From Neelides folsomi (taxonomy: Eukaryota; Arthropoda; Collembola; Neelipleona; Neelidae), in NCBI GenBank assembly GCA_034687125.1, contig JAQGBZ010000117.1, positions 62,001 to 126,000 of the forward strand: a stretch of DNA of 64,000 nucleotides, read 5' to 3'. Below are positions 50,733 through 61,594 of the stretch, in pieces. A program made the position numbers and the translations under genes. Under the pieces are notes generated by a model. It did not search any database. It was not told the DNA's origin and saw only the letters and a list, made by a program, of their open reading frames with translations. Positions within the stretch are counted from its first letter, which is position 1. Every line of letters begins with the position of its first letter.

Positions 50733-53302
50733 TTACTTTTGAGAATTCTCAGGATAGGCCTCAGAGATGGTCAGGGTTCCGTCCGAACCCCGAATGTTGA
50801 TGTTCCCATTCGCATCAATGGTGGCAGGGAGATTCGAAGAGGCTCCTTTGTCCCCGTCCACGTCCATCTTCACGATCGTGTTATTATTATTGTTGTTGTT
50901 ATTATTGTTGTTGTTGTTGGACTTGGAAATGCTCAGTTTCCTTCCCGGTACATTCTTCCTGAACGCGGACATCCCGCTGATCCACAGCTCTCGATGTCTG
51001 TACGCAAAGTGCTTCCGTAGCGCGTCTCTTGATCGACTTGCGTGGCTGCAAACCGAACATACAAATACTTGTCCAGAATGACCCTCCATATGAACCTGTA
51101 ACAAATTATCCAAATTAATTTATAAATTACAATATAAATATAAATTGGAAAGGGTTTAATTAATTTGTATTCTTAATTCTTATAAAAAATAATAGAAAAC
51201 TTACGCGGAGATTGTAAGCGTTGCTGAACTTCTTTCCACAAATGTCACAAATGATGGTCTCTGGAGGTTTCTTCGCCTTGAGTTTGACAGGTGGTTGAGG
51301 AGCGGACGCGTGGTCGATTCCAGCAGCTGCCAATCTTGTCGATGATGAGATTTCATCCTTTGTTTTCCTTCCCTTTGGTGCATGGGCCACCTTTGCCAAG
51401 TCAGCCAGCGGATGGCCATGGTGGCCATGGACGAAACGATCGTTACTCAGAAGCTCGCCCCCGATGTGATATTCAACATTTGGTTCCAAGAGCTGGGCTG
51501 GTATGGGCCCTGAGTCTCCTCCATCTCCTGTAATTAAAATGCCATTCTTTAGATTTCTCTCGTCGTGCTTATTTTTCATTTTGCCACAACTGCGTTGACA
51601 TTTAATGAGCCATTCCATTTTTCACATTGTAACGGAGTGAGTCGGAATTGTTAAAGTGGGTCAAGTGAAAACACTAAAAAGGAGTATAATAAAAAAGCTC
51701 ATACCATCATGGTCTCCATAATGGGTCATTTCCAGGGCAGTTTCTTCGTTGTTGGCTGGGGCCCGATGGGCGTCGTAGATGACACCCGGATGATTGAAGA
51801 GGAAGGGCGGGTGAGAGGCTCTGTCGAGAAATCCCTCAGCTTCATACTGCACCATATCACTATTGTCGCTCTCGGCCTGTGTGGCTGCGGCGATGGCCGC
51901 TTCAAAGTGCGCCCTCGGGTTCTTGAGTAGATTGTCGAGGATGCTCGTCGAGCCGATGAAGATGCGGTTGGAGGCTTTTGGTTTCGCCTTCGGGGGATTT
52001 GCTTTTTTTGATAAGTTTTCAGCCGAGGCGGGGCTTCCACCCTGGAAGGGCGAGGCGTAGGGTGAGCGACTCTTTGCACGCTCCCGATCCCTCTTCGCCG
52101 GACTCCCCGGGTTTTGTACTACGGAGAGATGAGGAGGGAGATGGAGGGAGTGAAGAACCTCGTCTTTCCCTTCACTCTTCTCGTTCCCTCCCTCAGGTAC
52201 GATGCCTGTCAAAGACTCCAACACACCCTGCAAAAGGCAATTTACAGTCAGTTTACGTCATCGCACAGAACGGAGGAAATTATGCTCAAGACTGGTCATG
52301 GCCATAATTTCCACCATGAGAAGGAGATGAATGAAGGATGAGTAATAAGAACATACAGGGTCGCCGAATCCGGAAATTCCAAGAAACTTGGCTCCCAGGA
52401 CGAGATGGGGAATGACGGAGACGGGAACTTGGGCCTCTCCGCAGTAGAGGAAGCTGAGGAGGGCTCTTCCAGCTTCAGCTGGGATGTCAACGACGATCAC
52501 CGGCATCATGTGAGCTGATCCTCCCATCGTCTATAAATAAACTTTTTCAATCTCTTCCTCATCGCTCGCCCTATTTCCAGTTCCAGCCACGAGACAAGGA
52601 CACCCGAGACTCATCCCGAGAATTCCTTCTATTCACCTAACTCTCTAACTGCGTAATCCAACTACCCAATTTCTATGTAAATTCCAAAACCTGGCCTCGT
52701 GCTTTTCCTCTTTAAGACACTTTAACCATCCGCTTTGTACTAGACTCACCAAACCCGATAATTAAAATTACAAAATTTTAATTATGATATGACTCAAAAC
52801 TTTTCAAATACAGAGAAGTTCATGTACAGATAGTAAATACAAATCCATTTCTACATTTACATAAATCTAGCTGAACTTTAAATGGAATCCACTCATGTTT
52901 AAGTTGATAATAAGGCCTTATTGTTTTAATAGTTCAAGTATTCCCTATTTTAATTAAATACTCAACATCCAAATTGCATTGTAATGTATTGTTCCATGGA
53001 GTAATGAAAAGGGTTTTTACCTGAACAACGGCGGCGACATAAGGGGATGCGGCTGTGAGCACTATTTTGTGGACAGGGAGCGGGGTGCCTTGGCAAAGTA
53101 GGACGGCGTCGGTGCCAATTCCCGTGTCCCATAAGTTGGCGAGAGATCTTTGGAGGGAAAGAAGCTGAGTGTTCCACTTAAGACTGTACATGTTCGGAGA
53201 CGAAGCTGCCGAGGAGCTGAGGTTCAAGCCTGTAACTTTTGCTCCGCCTCCCGTCGTCGTCGAATCGGGGCTTCCCCCGTTCCCCCCAACGGTGACGTTC
53301 AT
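50733..53302 (-). CDS. BTB/POZ domain transcription regulator with two C2H2 zinc fingers
   Basis: A sequence-specific nuclear regulator of the arthropod BTB-zinc-finger class (tramtrack, lola and Broad are well-known members). Five exons (53021-53302, 52357-52530, 51705-52227, 51205-51527, 50733-51095) join in consistent phases to 554 residues. The Gly/Ser-rich N-terminus is followed by a BTB domain from about residue 38 (YSLKWNTQLLSLQRSLANLW, then TDAVLLCQG, PVHKIVLTAASPYV), continuing in exon 2 (LLSFLYCGEAQVP, HLVLGAKFLGISG). A Ser/Pro/Lys-rich linker leads to finger 1 (C420, C423, H436, H440) and finger 2 (C447, C450, H463, H468). An intron cuts finger 1 just before its first His. A 13-Asn run follows the fingers. 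The first coding exon has an in-frame stop upstream of the ATG and opens at a TTTTTAAAG acceptor (53,327-53,330), so 5' non-coding exons lie further upstream. Confidence 0.92.
50881..50919 (-). repeat. trinucleotide repeat coding poly-Asn
   Basis: A mixed ATT/GTT run (plus strand) reads on the minus strand as 13 successive Asn codons, AAC and AAT mixed, in the last exon of the BTB-zinc-finger gene. The codon mixture argues for maintained protein sequence or old, interrupted slippage, not a freshly expanded microsatellite. Confidence 0.9.
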
Positions 53303-53326
53303 CACAGGTCACCAGCACCCATGCAC

Positions 53327-56300
53327 CTTTAAAAACAATAAAAACATTATAATCCATTTCCACTTTTTTACACCACGACTCGACTCCTATTTTCAACTGT
53401 CAAAAAAGTCTTGTGAACTGCAGACAAGTGTCTACTGTATAAGTAGACAATTATGAGTCACTTGTATTTATTTGTACGAGTACAGTATAAATACGATATG
53501 TACATTAAGTACATTTGCGTGTATTGTATTTATGTATTCGCAGAATGAAAATAAGGAATGAAAAAAGCCGTCCTGAATGCGTTCTTTGTGTATTAAAGGG
53601 TAATCTCGTCGCATGTGTATTTGAGTCAAAGGAGGTTTAATTGAGTAATTGGCACTGCATGGGAATAATACGGAGGGTCTCATAACGTTGGGGTTAATTA
53701 GAGAAAAAAGTGTGAGTTTCACTTGTTTTCTTTATTTACGTTAGGGAGGTAGGTTGGGAGCAGGAGGCGTATCGGTCAGATCAGCAGGAAAGGTGTATGG
53801 AAAAAGGTATCTCCAGTTGGATTGAAGGAAGATCCGAGTTTCTCCACACGAGTGGTCGTAGGAAACTAGACAATCCAGTTGGAGATCGCTTCGAGATAGT
53901 TGGTGAGGTTAGTGAGGATAAAGGTTCACTGCTCATATAATTATCCTTCTAAGGAACACTCGCGGAATCCTAACATTATTTCCTCCCTCTCCGCTCCTTC
54001 CTTGTTTCCAAATTGTGCCTCCTCCGCCAAATCCCCCCATCCTTGCCGACTTGGAAGAAGGAGAGCTTGATGATCCCGACAGCAGCCAACTGGTCGTGAG
54101 TGGTTGGGCGAGTCGTGTTCCCCCGTCCAGCAACAATCCTTCAAGAGTGGAATCCGCAACTTTCCAGGCCAACGGCCCTCCCAACCTCTTCGACTCAGCT
54201 GGAGCCACGATTAAATTGCTCTCACCAACTCATCCCTCACTCTTCCACACCTCCCACGTTTAATTATCTACACAACTTTGCGCATATTTTGACTCAACCA
54301 AATTCCTATGGCCTTTAACTGCCTTTAACAATCCCTCATTCATACATCTCCCCGATCCTGTGCTCATTTGATCAACCAGCCTTAGAATACTAAAGGTATA
54401 GGTATGCATATTTCTCTTATCAATGACTCCAATCCTCTTAACCTTATCTCTCCTCAATTTCAAGGATCGCTTGGGGAATCTTCTAATCTAGTCCATATAC
54501 TTACTACTAGGTATTGTACAATATTTGCCTATATTATAGAATGTACACAAAGATTCTCCAAAGTATCCCGATTGCCTCAGCACAATACAACTCATTTGAA
54601 AGTGTATGGTTTTCCTTGGGAGTGAATTCGAGTAATTCGTAATGGTTGTATGAGTCTTAAGGAAGAAGATATAGCAAGTAAAAAAAAGTTCCGTTACAAC
54701 ATACCCCTTCATCCCCATTAATATCCAGAGCTCTACTTACTGCATAACTTCATTTATACCCTACTTGCGGTCGCTCCTTCTGACTATAAAATAAATATCT
54801 CTCTCTTTTCCGTGCTTCGAATGCAGATTCAAAGGAGCTCGAGCAAATAAACATCTCTTGAATTAAAACAATGAATGAGGGGTTCTGGAAGAGGGCGAGT
54901 CTCCGATTACTTCAATTCCTTTTTTCTCTTCCTATCTTTGAGGTTCATTGTATGGGAATGAGGATGAGTTTTTCCATAGGACAGATCTTCCCTCCAATAT
55001 TTGTCAAAAGGACCTGAAGCAGGATAGGAATGGAAAATGGGGATGATGGCCGGGAAGGAGCCTCCGTTCCGTGGCGAAAAGAGATCGAGTTGAATGCGAA
55101 GAAGTGGAATGGAAAAAAGAAGGGAACCGTAGAGTGAGAATAGCATGACACTAATCGCAAGATGAGATAGAAAAGTCTCACAAGAAATCCCATCGAACCA
55201 GGAAAAATGACTCCTCATTCCACATTCTCCTACGCCTATCGTCGAAGCCCCTTCCTGCTCACGGAACCACCTCTCATCTCATACGAACCTTCCCTGTCAC
55301 ATGGAATCCGCATAAAAAGCACATGGTGGAAATGGAATGATCAGAGACATGGGGGTAATTAAGGCCCTATCAAATTCGCATTTGCTAATGTCCTCATTCC
55401 ATGCAATTCCTTGAAAAAGGTGTTGGTTCAAATGGGTCCTTTGGAACCTCCTGATACGCGCTATCAGGCAAGTTCTTACGCACTTCCAACTTCATGAATA
55501 CAGCTGAACATAATTTACTGAATAGATACCACAAATGTATCTTTTTAGATATGATGAATATGCATGAATATGGGATTGAAGTGAAGTATCAACATGAGTA
55601 GGATTTGGGTATTTGAAAGGAGGAGGCGTGTGATGGAAGGCTCGGTGGACCTGAGAGATTAAGGAGATGGAAGAGATATCAAATGAGAGAGTTGTGATAT
55701 AAGGAGAATAAAGGTGAGGGTCCAGCTATGAGCTTGTGGTTGGTGAAGAATCTCGCAAGACGAGGGAAGAGAAAGGAAGGGTTAAAGACCTCTCGCCAAA
55801 CTTTGCAAGCGTCAGGGGCTCTTGGCTACATTGGGGAGGTGTGTGTGGTGTGTGCTAAGGGAATCCTGGATGGGAGAGCTGGTGCTGGTGAAGAGCCTGC
55901 TCCAAGGAGGAAACGAGTATGGAAAATGTATTACGGTAAACGAGGAGTCAAGTCAGTCAACAATAGGCGAGTCAACCTCGATTCACCCGATGGAGAAAAA
56001 CCTCTCACCTGACTCTAATTGATGAGGGAGATGTTCCCAATTCCAGTGAGAGACACTTACTGAGCCCAATTCCACGAACCTACCCCACAAGTAGGCCAAA
56101 AAGGAAACTGAGGAGGAGCGGAACGGGGCTGAAGGGGCTTGCACAGGACTTGGAATTTTAACTCACTGGGAACAACTTCGGCACCCGCCGTGTAAAGTCA
56201 GTCACAAGTGGACCGGGAGGAAGCTGCCGAGAGACTGAGAGATTCCAGGGTGGTGTAGAGCACACGGGAGGAAGACTCGCTCGAGTGGAACATAAAGGGG

Positions 56301-58811
56301 CGATGTGTGGGGAGAGCTGTTACTCCTCTGCTCTGCCAAGAAAGAGTCTCCCATGGAACTCACTTCCCTCCCATAGACACTCGACGAGGGCATTCCAGTT
56401 CTTTGCCCTGATGGTCTTTTCCCTCCAGCAGCCAGGTCCATCGCCTTTTGCCTCCTTTTCCCCCCAGCATCCCTCGCTTCCTTCCATCCCCCAGCCGTCC
56501 AAATTGGACAGATTTCTCCTTCGGCCTATTTCATCTCCTCCTCCGCCTCCTGGAATCGCTTCCATAGCGGAACCTTCCAGGGCATTCGCTCAGAAGTATT
56601 TTTAGGACGAGCCAACCACACCAACCAACCAATCTGCCTTTGGAGATAAATTTATCCAGGTCGATTGACGCTACAGGCTCAACTGGTCATGTTGCCAGAA
56701 AATGGTCCCAGTCATATAATACAACATATGCAATCATAATAATAACAAAACTAGACCTTTCCATTCCATTGGATAAACATCTTCACCAAATTCAAAAATT
56801 CATGAATCATGATTGTGCAAACTTTGGAATAAATAAATAAAATAATAAAAATCTTTTCAATCTCTGTTTCATACACACACAAGTTTCCATCTCTGTCAAG
56901 TAGAAAAATTGGATTTTGCTTTTACAACCGTTCACCCATCTAAGAAAGACTGACGTGTTGAGGGCGTATGTGTACACAAATAGAGAATGTGCATATTTAT
57001 TTAAGTACACTTTTTATAAAAATGGGCATCTCTCGTATCAGAATTGCATTCCAAGGAGTTGTTCCTTATCCCATTGTTTCAATTTGAACTCAATCTCTTG
57101 AAAATCTAATGGTAAAGAGGTTTAAATCACCAGCTTGGAGCTCGCCTTGTTGAGATGAAAAGAAAGATGATGATTTCAATTCCATTAATTTCATGGTGTC
57201 GTTCCTGATTCTTGGACTTGGGCTCGGAGGTAGGATTTTAGGCCGACGTTTTTGGCCAGCAGGTTTCTCCTTTTTACCTCGGGCCCTCTCAAGACAATTG
57301 CGATACGGAATTGCGAATATCTTTCCTCAATCGCTAGGAGCCTCCCCTCCATATATGCAAGTCGTGAAGGGAGAAGAGAAACGGGTTATCGAAGCCTCTT
57401 ATCCTCCTTTTCCACCTCGACGCTGAAAGGATCGCATTGGAGGGAATCTCTTGCCCATTGTGAATTCACACATCCTTCGTCCTCAGCGTCATCAGGCCGT
57501 GTCCATAATTTTCCTCCCATGGACCATTAATGAGGGCGAAGGGCCGTGAGTCAGCTCATGAAGGTAAGCCACGGGATGACTGATCATCCGCCCAAGCACC
57601 GTTGACTCATTCAAGCCAATTGCAATGGAATGGGTGGAAGTTGAAGTGGGAAGATAACTCACTGGAAGCAAACACGATAATTCTCTGGAACTGGAATGAT
57701 GGAATGAATGAATGAACAAACTGTGGTTTGTTGCTGGACACTCGCAATTTCCATCCTTTGGAGAGCCGAGAGAGAGCCAATTCCCAATGAGGGATTCCCA
57801 CACTCATTCCAGGTGAGTTCTGTTATGGGAACTTCCTCTTGGCTCGATCTCTTCTCATTCATGCCTTTTCTCATTCACTCTCTCCTATCACAATCTTTTA
57901 TTACTTTTTCATGCTTAGGATTAGATATTTTTCATTGTATGCTATACTATACTTTGATTGCTATTCTCAGCTATACTAACAAAAGACTTATAATTACATA
58001 TAATAAAACCCCTATCGTATCAAAATATAAAAATTTCAGTTATTATTAAAATAATATTTTAATATAAATAAACACAGGTTAATTGAGTTTAGATGCATTC
58101 ACACCATGTGTCGCATATCTGTAAGTTGCTACCAAGTAAATGTGTACAAGTACTTATATAATATTTAAGATAAAATGGATTATAGTTAAGGCATTGGAAA
58201 TAATAATTTTGTATAAAGAAAGGTATGGACGAATAAGCAATCGAGGACACTGCAGAAAAATTGGTAATAAGAGAATCTTGAATAAATGAAATGTATGGAG
58301 GAATGCGGCGATTGTCTATGTAATGTTATGTATAGGTCAACAGCTACTTCGCGGACCTCTCGTGTGGATTCTCCAAGAAGGTCGGCGTGGGGAGAGTTGA
58401 GAACCGATTGTTGGGTGAAGGATAGGGCATTCGGATATGAATGAAAGTTACCCGGGTTGCGGAAAGTGGGACGGACCTGCGCATGGGTGGCATTGCAGCA
58501 GTGCAGCAGTTTCCTTAACATTGCGCTATCCCCATCGATTGGATCCTTGAGGAGCGAGTTGACCTGAGGGCTCCGACCTCGCAGGATGGACGAGAGGGCG
58601 GGACGTGGCCCAGAACTCCTTCCTCCCCATCCGCCGATCCGCCGAGGTTGAGTTGGTCGGTCGGATCGCCGCCTCTCGTCGCGCCTTCTTCTTCCGAGCC
58701 GAACCGACTCAATTGAACTCCATTTAACTCACATTCAATTGCTCTCGTGGTTGATTTCTCCCACTGTGGAATAATTTGTCGGTTCCTCCCAGCCCGAACC
58801 CTTAAGTCTAA
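53327..58811. other. GC-richer block with unassigned open frames
   Basis: From about 53.9 to 58.7 kb the DNA is clearly less AT-rich and carries several long open frames on both strands. Examples on the plus strand are 53,923-54,260 (contains ILADLEEGELDDPDSSQL, no ATG), 56,468-56,605 (after a CCCCCCAG acceptor, SKLDRFLLRPISSPPPPPG) and 57,193-57,426. On the minus strand, 56,202-56,565 holds two ATG-started overlapping frames. No family is recognised. It could include upstream non-coding exons and promoter of the BTB gene, exons of unknown genes, or conserved regulatory DNA. Confidence 0.4.
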
Positions 58812-60683
58812 ATGTTATGGATCATGCATTACCTCGAATTCGTCATTGTATCTGCAAGTAAGCCACCCATCGGACGTGGAGTCGATCCACTCCCTCCATT
58901 TACATAATTAATTCACCACTCGACCCGGACTATGACCCCTTTCTATTTGTTTATTTCAGTAATATTCCCAATAGTTGGACAAGCTTCCGGCGCTGGAGAA
59001 TGTCGAAGTAAGAGATCTCTTTCACACCTAACTTATTCAAACAATACTTCTGCGTGAATATTTGACCAGTATTGACTCGAACCAATTTTAGCTCGATTTA
59101 TTTTAGGCTCAATTATAAGAACTTTTGATCACGAGTAATTGGTCCATTTAGCTCAAAAGAAATCCAGAGAGGTTCGAGAAACCTCCCTTTAATTAAAAAG
59201 ACAAAAGCTTCCCACTTTCATGCCCTTTTTTGGGAAAGCTCTCTCTGGCAATTAAACCTCATATACGCTATTTATAATTTATATATCAAACTCCTAAATA
59301 TATTAAATACTTTATTTAATAAACTTCAATTAAAAACTTCATTATTGAGATTTTACCTTTCTAAAAAATTACAAAGATTTTCAAGTTACATTTTTGTAAT
59401 TTGTCCATTGATCTTGTAGTAATAAAAATGTTTACAGATTTGTAGAGGAATAAATAAACAGGAGAGTTTTTAGTTCAACAAACTGCCAGATATATACGAA
59501 CCTACATAAATACGTCTAATTTGTACATCTATAAAAAAGTCTTGAATAATTAATGTTTACACACTCTTGATCTTGATCACAAAGTGAGGTGAAGGGTCTT
59601 GAATAATTTCCAATTCATTGAGGAACTCTAATAAGCCTATAGGTGTGTGGAGTTGGAGCTGATAGAGAAAGTTTAAAAATGTCATTTGTTTTTGATTTGG
59701 TTGGTTCTCTCACTTCTTACGCCCGAATGCGTTGATGGACTAACAAAACCGTTGTTTACCTGTGCCTGGTCACAGGATACCTTGGCGGTAAGTGAGACAA
59801 TCCTGCCAGAGCAGCCGGAGGGATCCGATCCGTGTCGCATTTGTTTTTCGCATTCGCTGCCCAAACTTGGCCTCCGCTTCCTCGTAGCGCTTCTCCCAAC
59901 TCTCTGCCCAATTAGCCACCAGCGGCTGAAGTAGGCCAAGAATGACGTCTGTAGATCCAGGCTAGATACCTTCGAATCCATCAACCCCCTTTCCTTCATC
60001 CTTCATCTGCCCCCATCCTCCTTTCATTAAATCCTACCTCAAATTGAGAATCAACTCTGCCTCTGACTACAACCTCACAATGTCACTTTAAAATTCTTTA
60101 ATCCTCTAAGCCTTTTTATATATACAAAATAATACAGTTTTCACTTTTGTAATATGTAATGTATCTTGGAATAACTTGGATTCTTACCTATGTGTAAATT
60201 ACATACATATATTTGTATTTTTCAGTATATTTAAGTATGTATTTGTACTTATAATACCTTCTGTATTTGTACACTTTGCATTTATACTCTAAATGCCTTG
60301 AAAAATATTTATGATAATGATATTTAAAATTATGATTTTGCAATATATCTTCTTTCTATGTATTTTAGTTTGAAAAATCACGCTACAATATTTAACATTA
60401 TATGCCATTTTTTCTTCTATATTCTTCTAATACATAACTAACATTTTATATCTATCTTAATATTTAATATTTTCACTTTAACTAACATTAAAAGTAGACA
60501 AAAACATGAGAGAATCAACAATACCATACTCACAAAATGTATGTATCGAAGACGTCATTCGTCCGTAATTTGCACTCCGAGAGATTTGCGAGAAAAACAA
60601 ATTCCAAATCTCGGATCGAATTTCCAATGCTTGTTTATTAATATTACTCAACTGGTACAATGCAATGAGCGAATTTAATTCCT
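54907..60683 (-). CDS. candidate unidentified antisense gene, four phase-compatible exons
   Basis: A possible host gene on the minus strand, interleaved with the Ly6 gene; family unknown. The strongest exon is 59781-59948 (CTACAG acceptor, AAG|GTATCC donor). It encodes VILGLLQPLVANWAESWEK, then RYEEAEAKFGQRMRKTNATR and LRLLWQDCLTYRQ. An upstream exon, 60534-60683 (GTTTTAG acceptor, GTGAGT donor), contains LYQLSNINKQALEIRSEIW. A downstream exon, 58452-58577 (GTAACT donor), contains VNSLLKDPIDGDSAMLRKLL and HCCNATHAQ. A possible last exon, 54907-55013 (TGCTTCAG acceptor), contains PFDKYWREDLSYGKTHPHS and ends KKELK before TAA. All junctions agree in phase 1. Each exon alone is weak: the last can also be read in another frame, and the 58.5-kb acceptor is GAG. 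The start is missing. The assembly is inference. Confidence 0.35.
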
Positions 60684-61594
60684 CTAAAACTATTCTCACG
60701 AAGCATGATGGAGGAATTTAATTGTGAGATGAGGAGAGATTTGTGAATGATTCCGAGGGTGGTCCAAGAGCCTTAATATATGAAATAGGCCTTTCTAGTG
60801 TTTTGACTAATCAAGAGTAGTACAGGCCTTCTCTCAGTCAGTGAGGAATTGGCGAGAGAACCTCAATTGTATTAAATTGTAGTTGTGACTAATTTAGCCG
60901 CGTGGTCGCAGGATCAATCTGCGTGGGTACGCATTGTGAATTGTCTGTCGTGTTGCCTTTGTGCTGTGTCGGGTCTCGTCCGAAATGATCCTTAGAGACA
61001 GGCAGAGTCGGGATGATGTGCTACAGCTAATTTATGTAGTCTATATGTCTCCAACCACTGACCTTTGGTCTCTCCCTCACATTACTCTTTTTTAATGTAG
61101 CACAAAAGCTCAACTGCTACGATTGTGACAGCCGGTATGACCCGTACTGCGCCGACCCTTTCAACCGGACGCTGCCACCAGAGCTGAAGCCGCCCATCCG
61201 AGAATGCTTCGGGTGCTGTCTCAAAATCATACACCGATTCCCTAACGGTACACAAACCACAATCGTTATTACCTGTTCAATTTGATCCTTTGAGTCAGGT
61301 TCATAAAGTTCACATTGATGAACTCTTTTCCATTAATTTTTTAAATTGTTAATTATTGGATTAAATATTTTTCTAGACGTCAACTGGGTCCAACGGTCTT
61401 GTACTGAGAACATCATCATCAATTACTTCATGGTCGACCACGTGTGTATGGGGGAAGGCAAAGGTCACGGGAAGATGTGTTTCTGTGAGACGAATTTGTG
61501 CAACACGAGTCGGTGGTTGAGTCCACCGACATCGCTGTTGGCTCTTCTCGTTCTCGCCGTCTACTCCTCGACGTCTCGGCTTCTCTTCTTATAG
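58812..61594 (+). CDS. Ly6/three-finger GPI-anchored protein (quiver-like)
   Basis: A predicted small cell-surface protein of the arthropod Ly6/uPAR group; characterised relatives modulate channels, septate junctions or synapses. Four exons (58812-58857, 58960-59007, 61101-61247, 61377-61594) join in phase 1 to 152 residues. Residues 1-24 form a signal peptide (MLWIMHYLEFVIVSAIIFPI then VGQA). The three-finger domain starts LNCYDCDSRYDPYCADPFNR, has ECFGCC and SCTEN, and closes with the signature CFCETNLCN. A hydrophobic tail, LALLVLAVYSS onwards, after a Ser-rich spacer fits a GPI-anchor signal. An in-frame stop sits directly before the ATG at 58812; a second in-frame ATG lies four codons on. 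Intron 2 (59,008-61,100) is long and overlaps the candidate antisense exons. GPI addition would depend on the pathway in which the window's own PIG-P acts. Confidence 0.9.

Noticed and set aside
59776-59787. 12-base plus-strand microexon (CAG|...|GTAAGT) in Ly6 intron 2 that would keep frame
   Set aside because: The sites are good, but such a short match is easily fortuitous and overlaps a more convincing minus-strand exon.
59776-59934. Plus-strand frame with SDPCRICF, reminiscent of a RING-CH start
   Set aside because: Only the first Cys pair is present, the rest of the zinc-binding pattern is missing, and the minus-strand reading is more protein-like.
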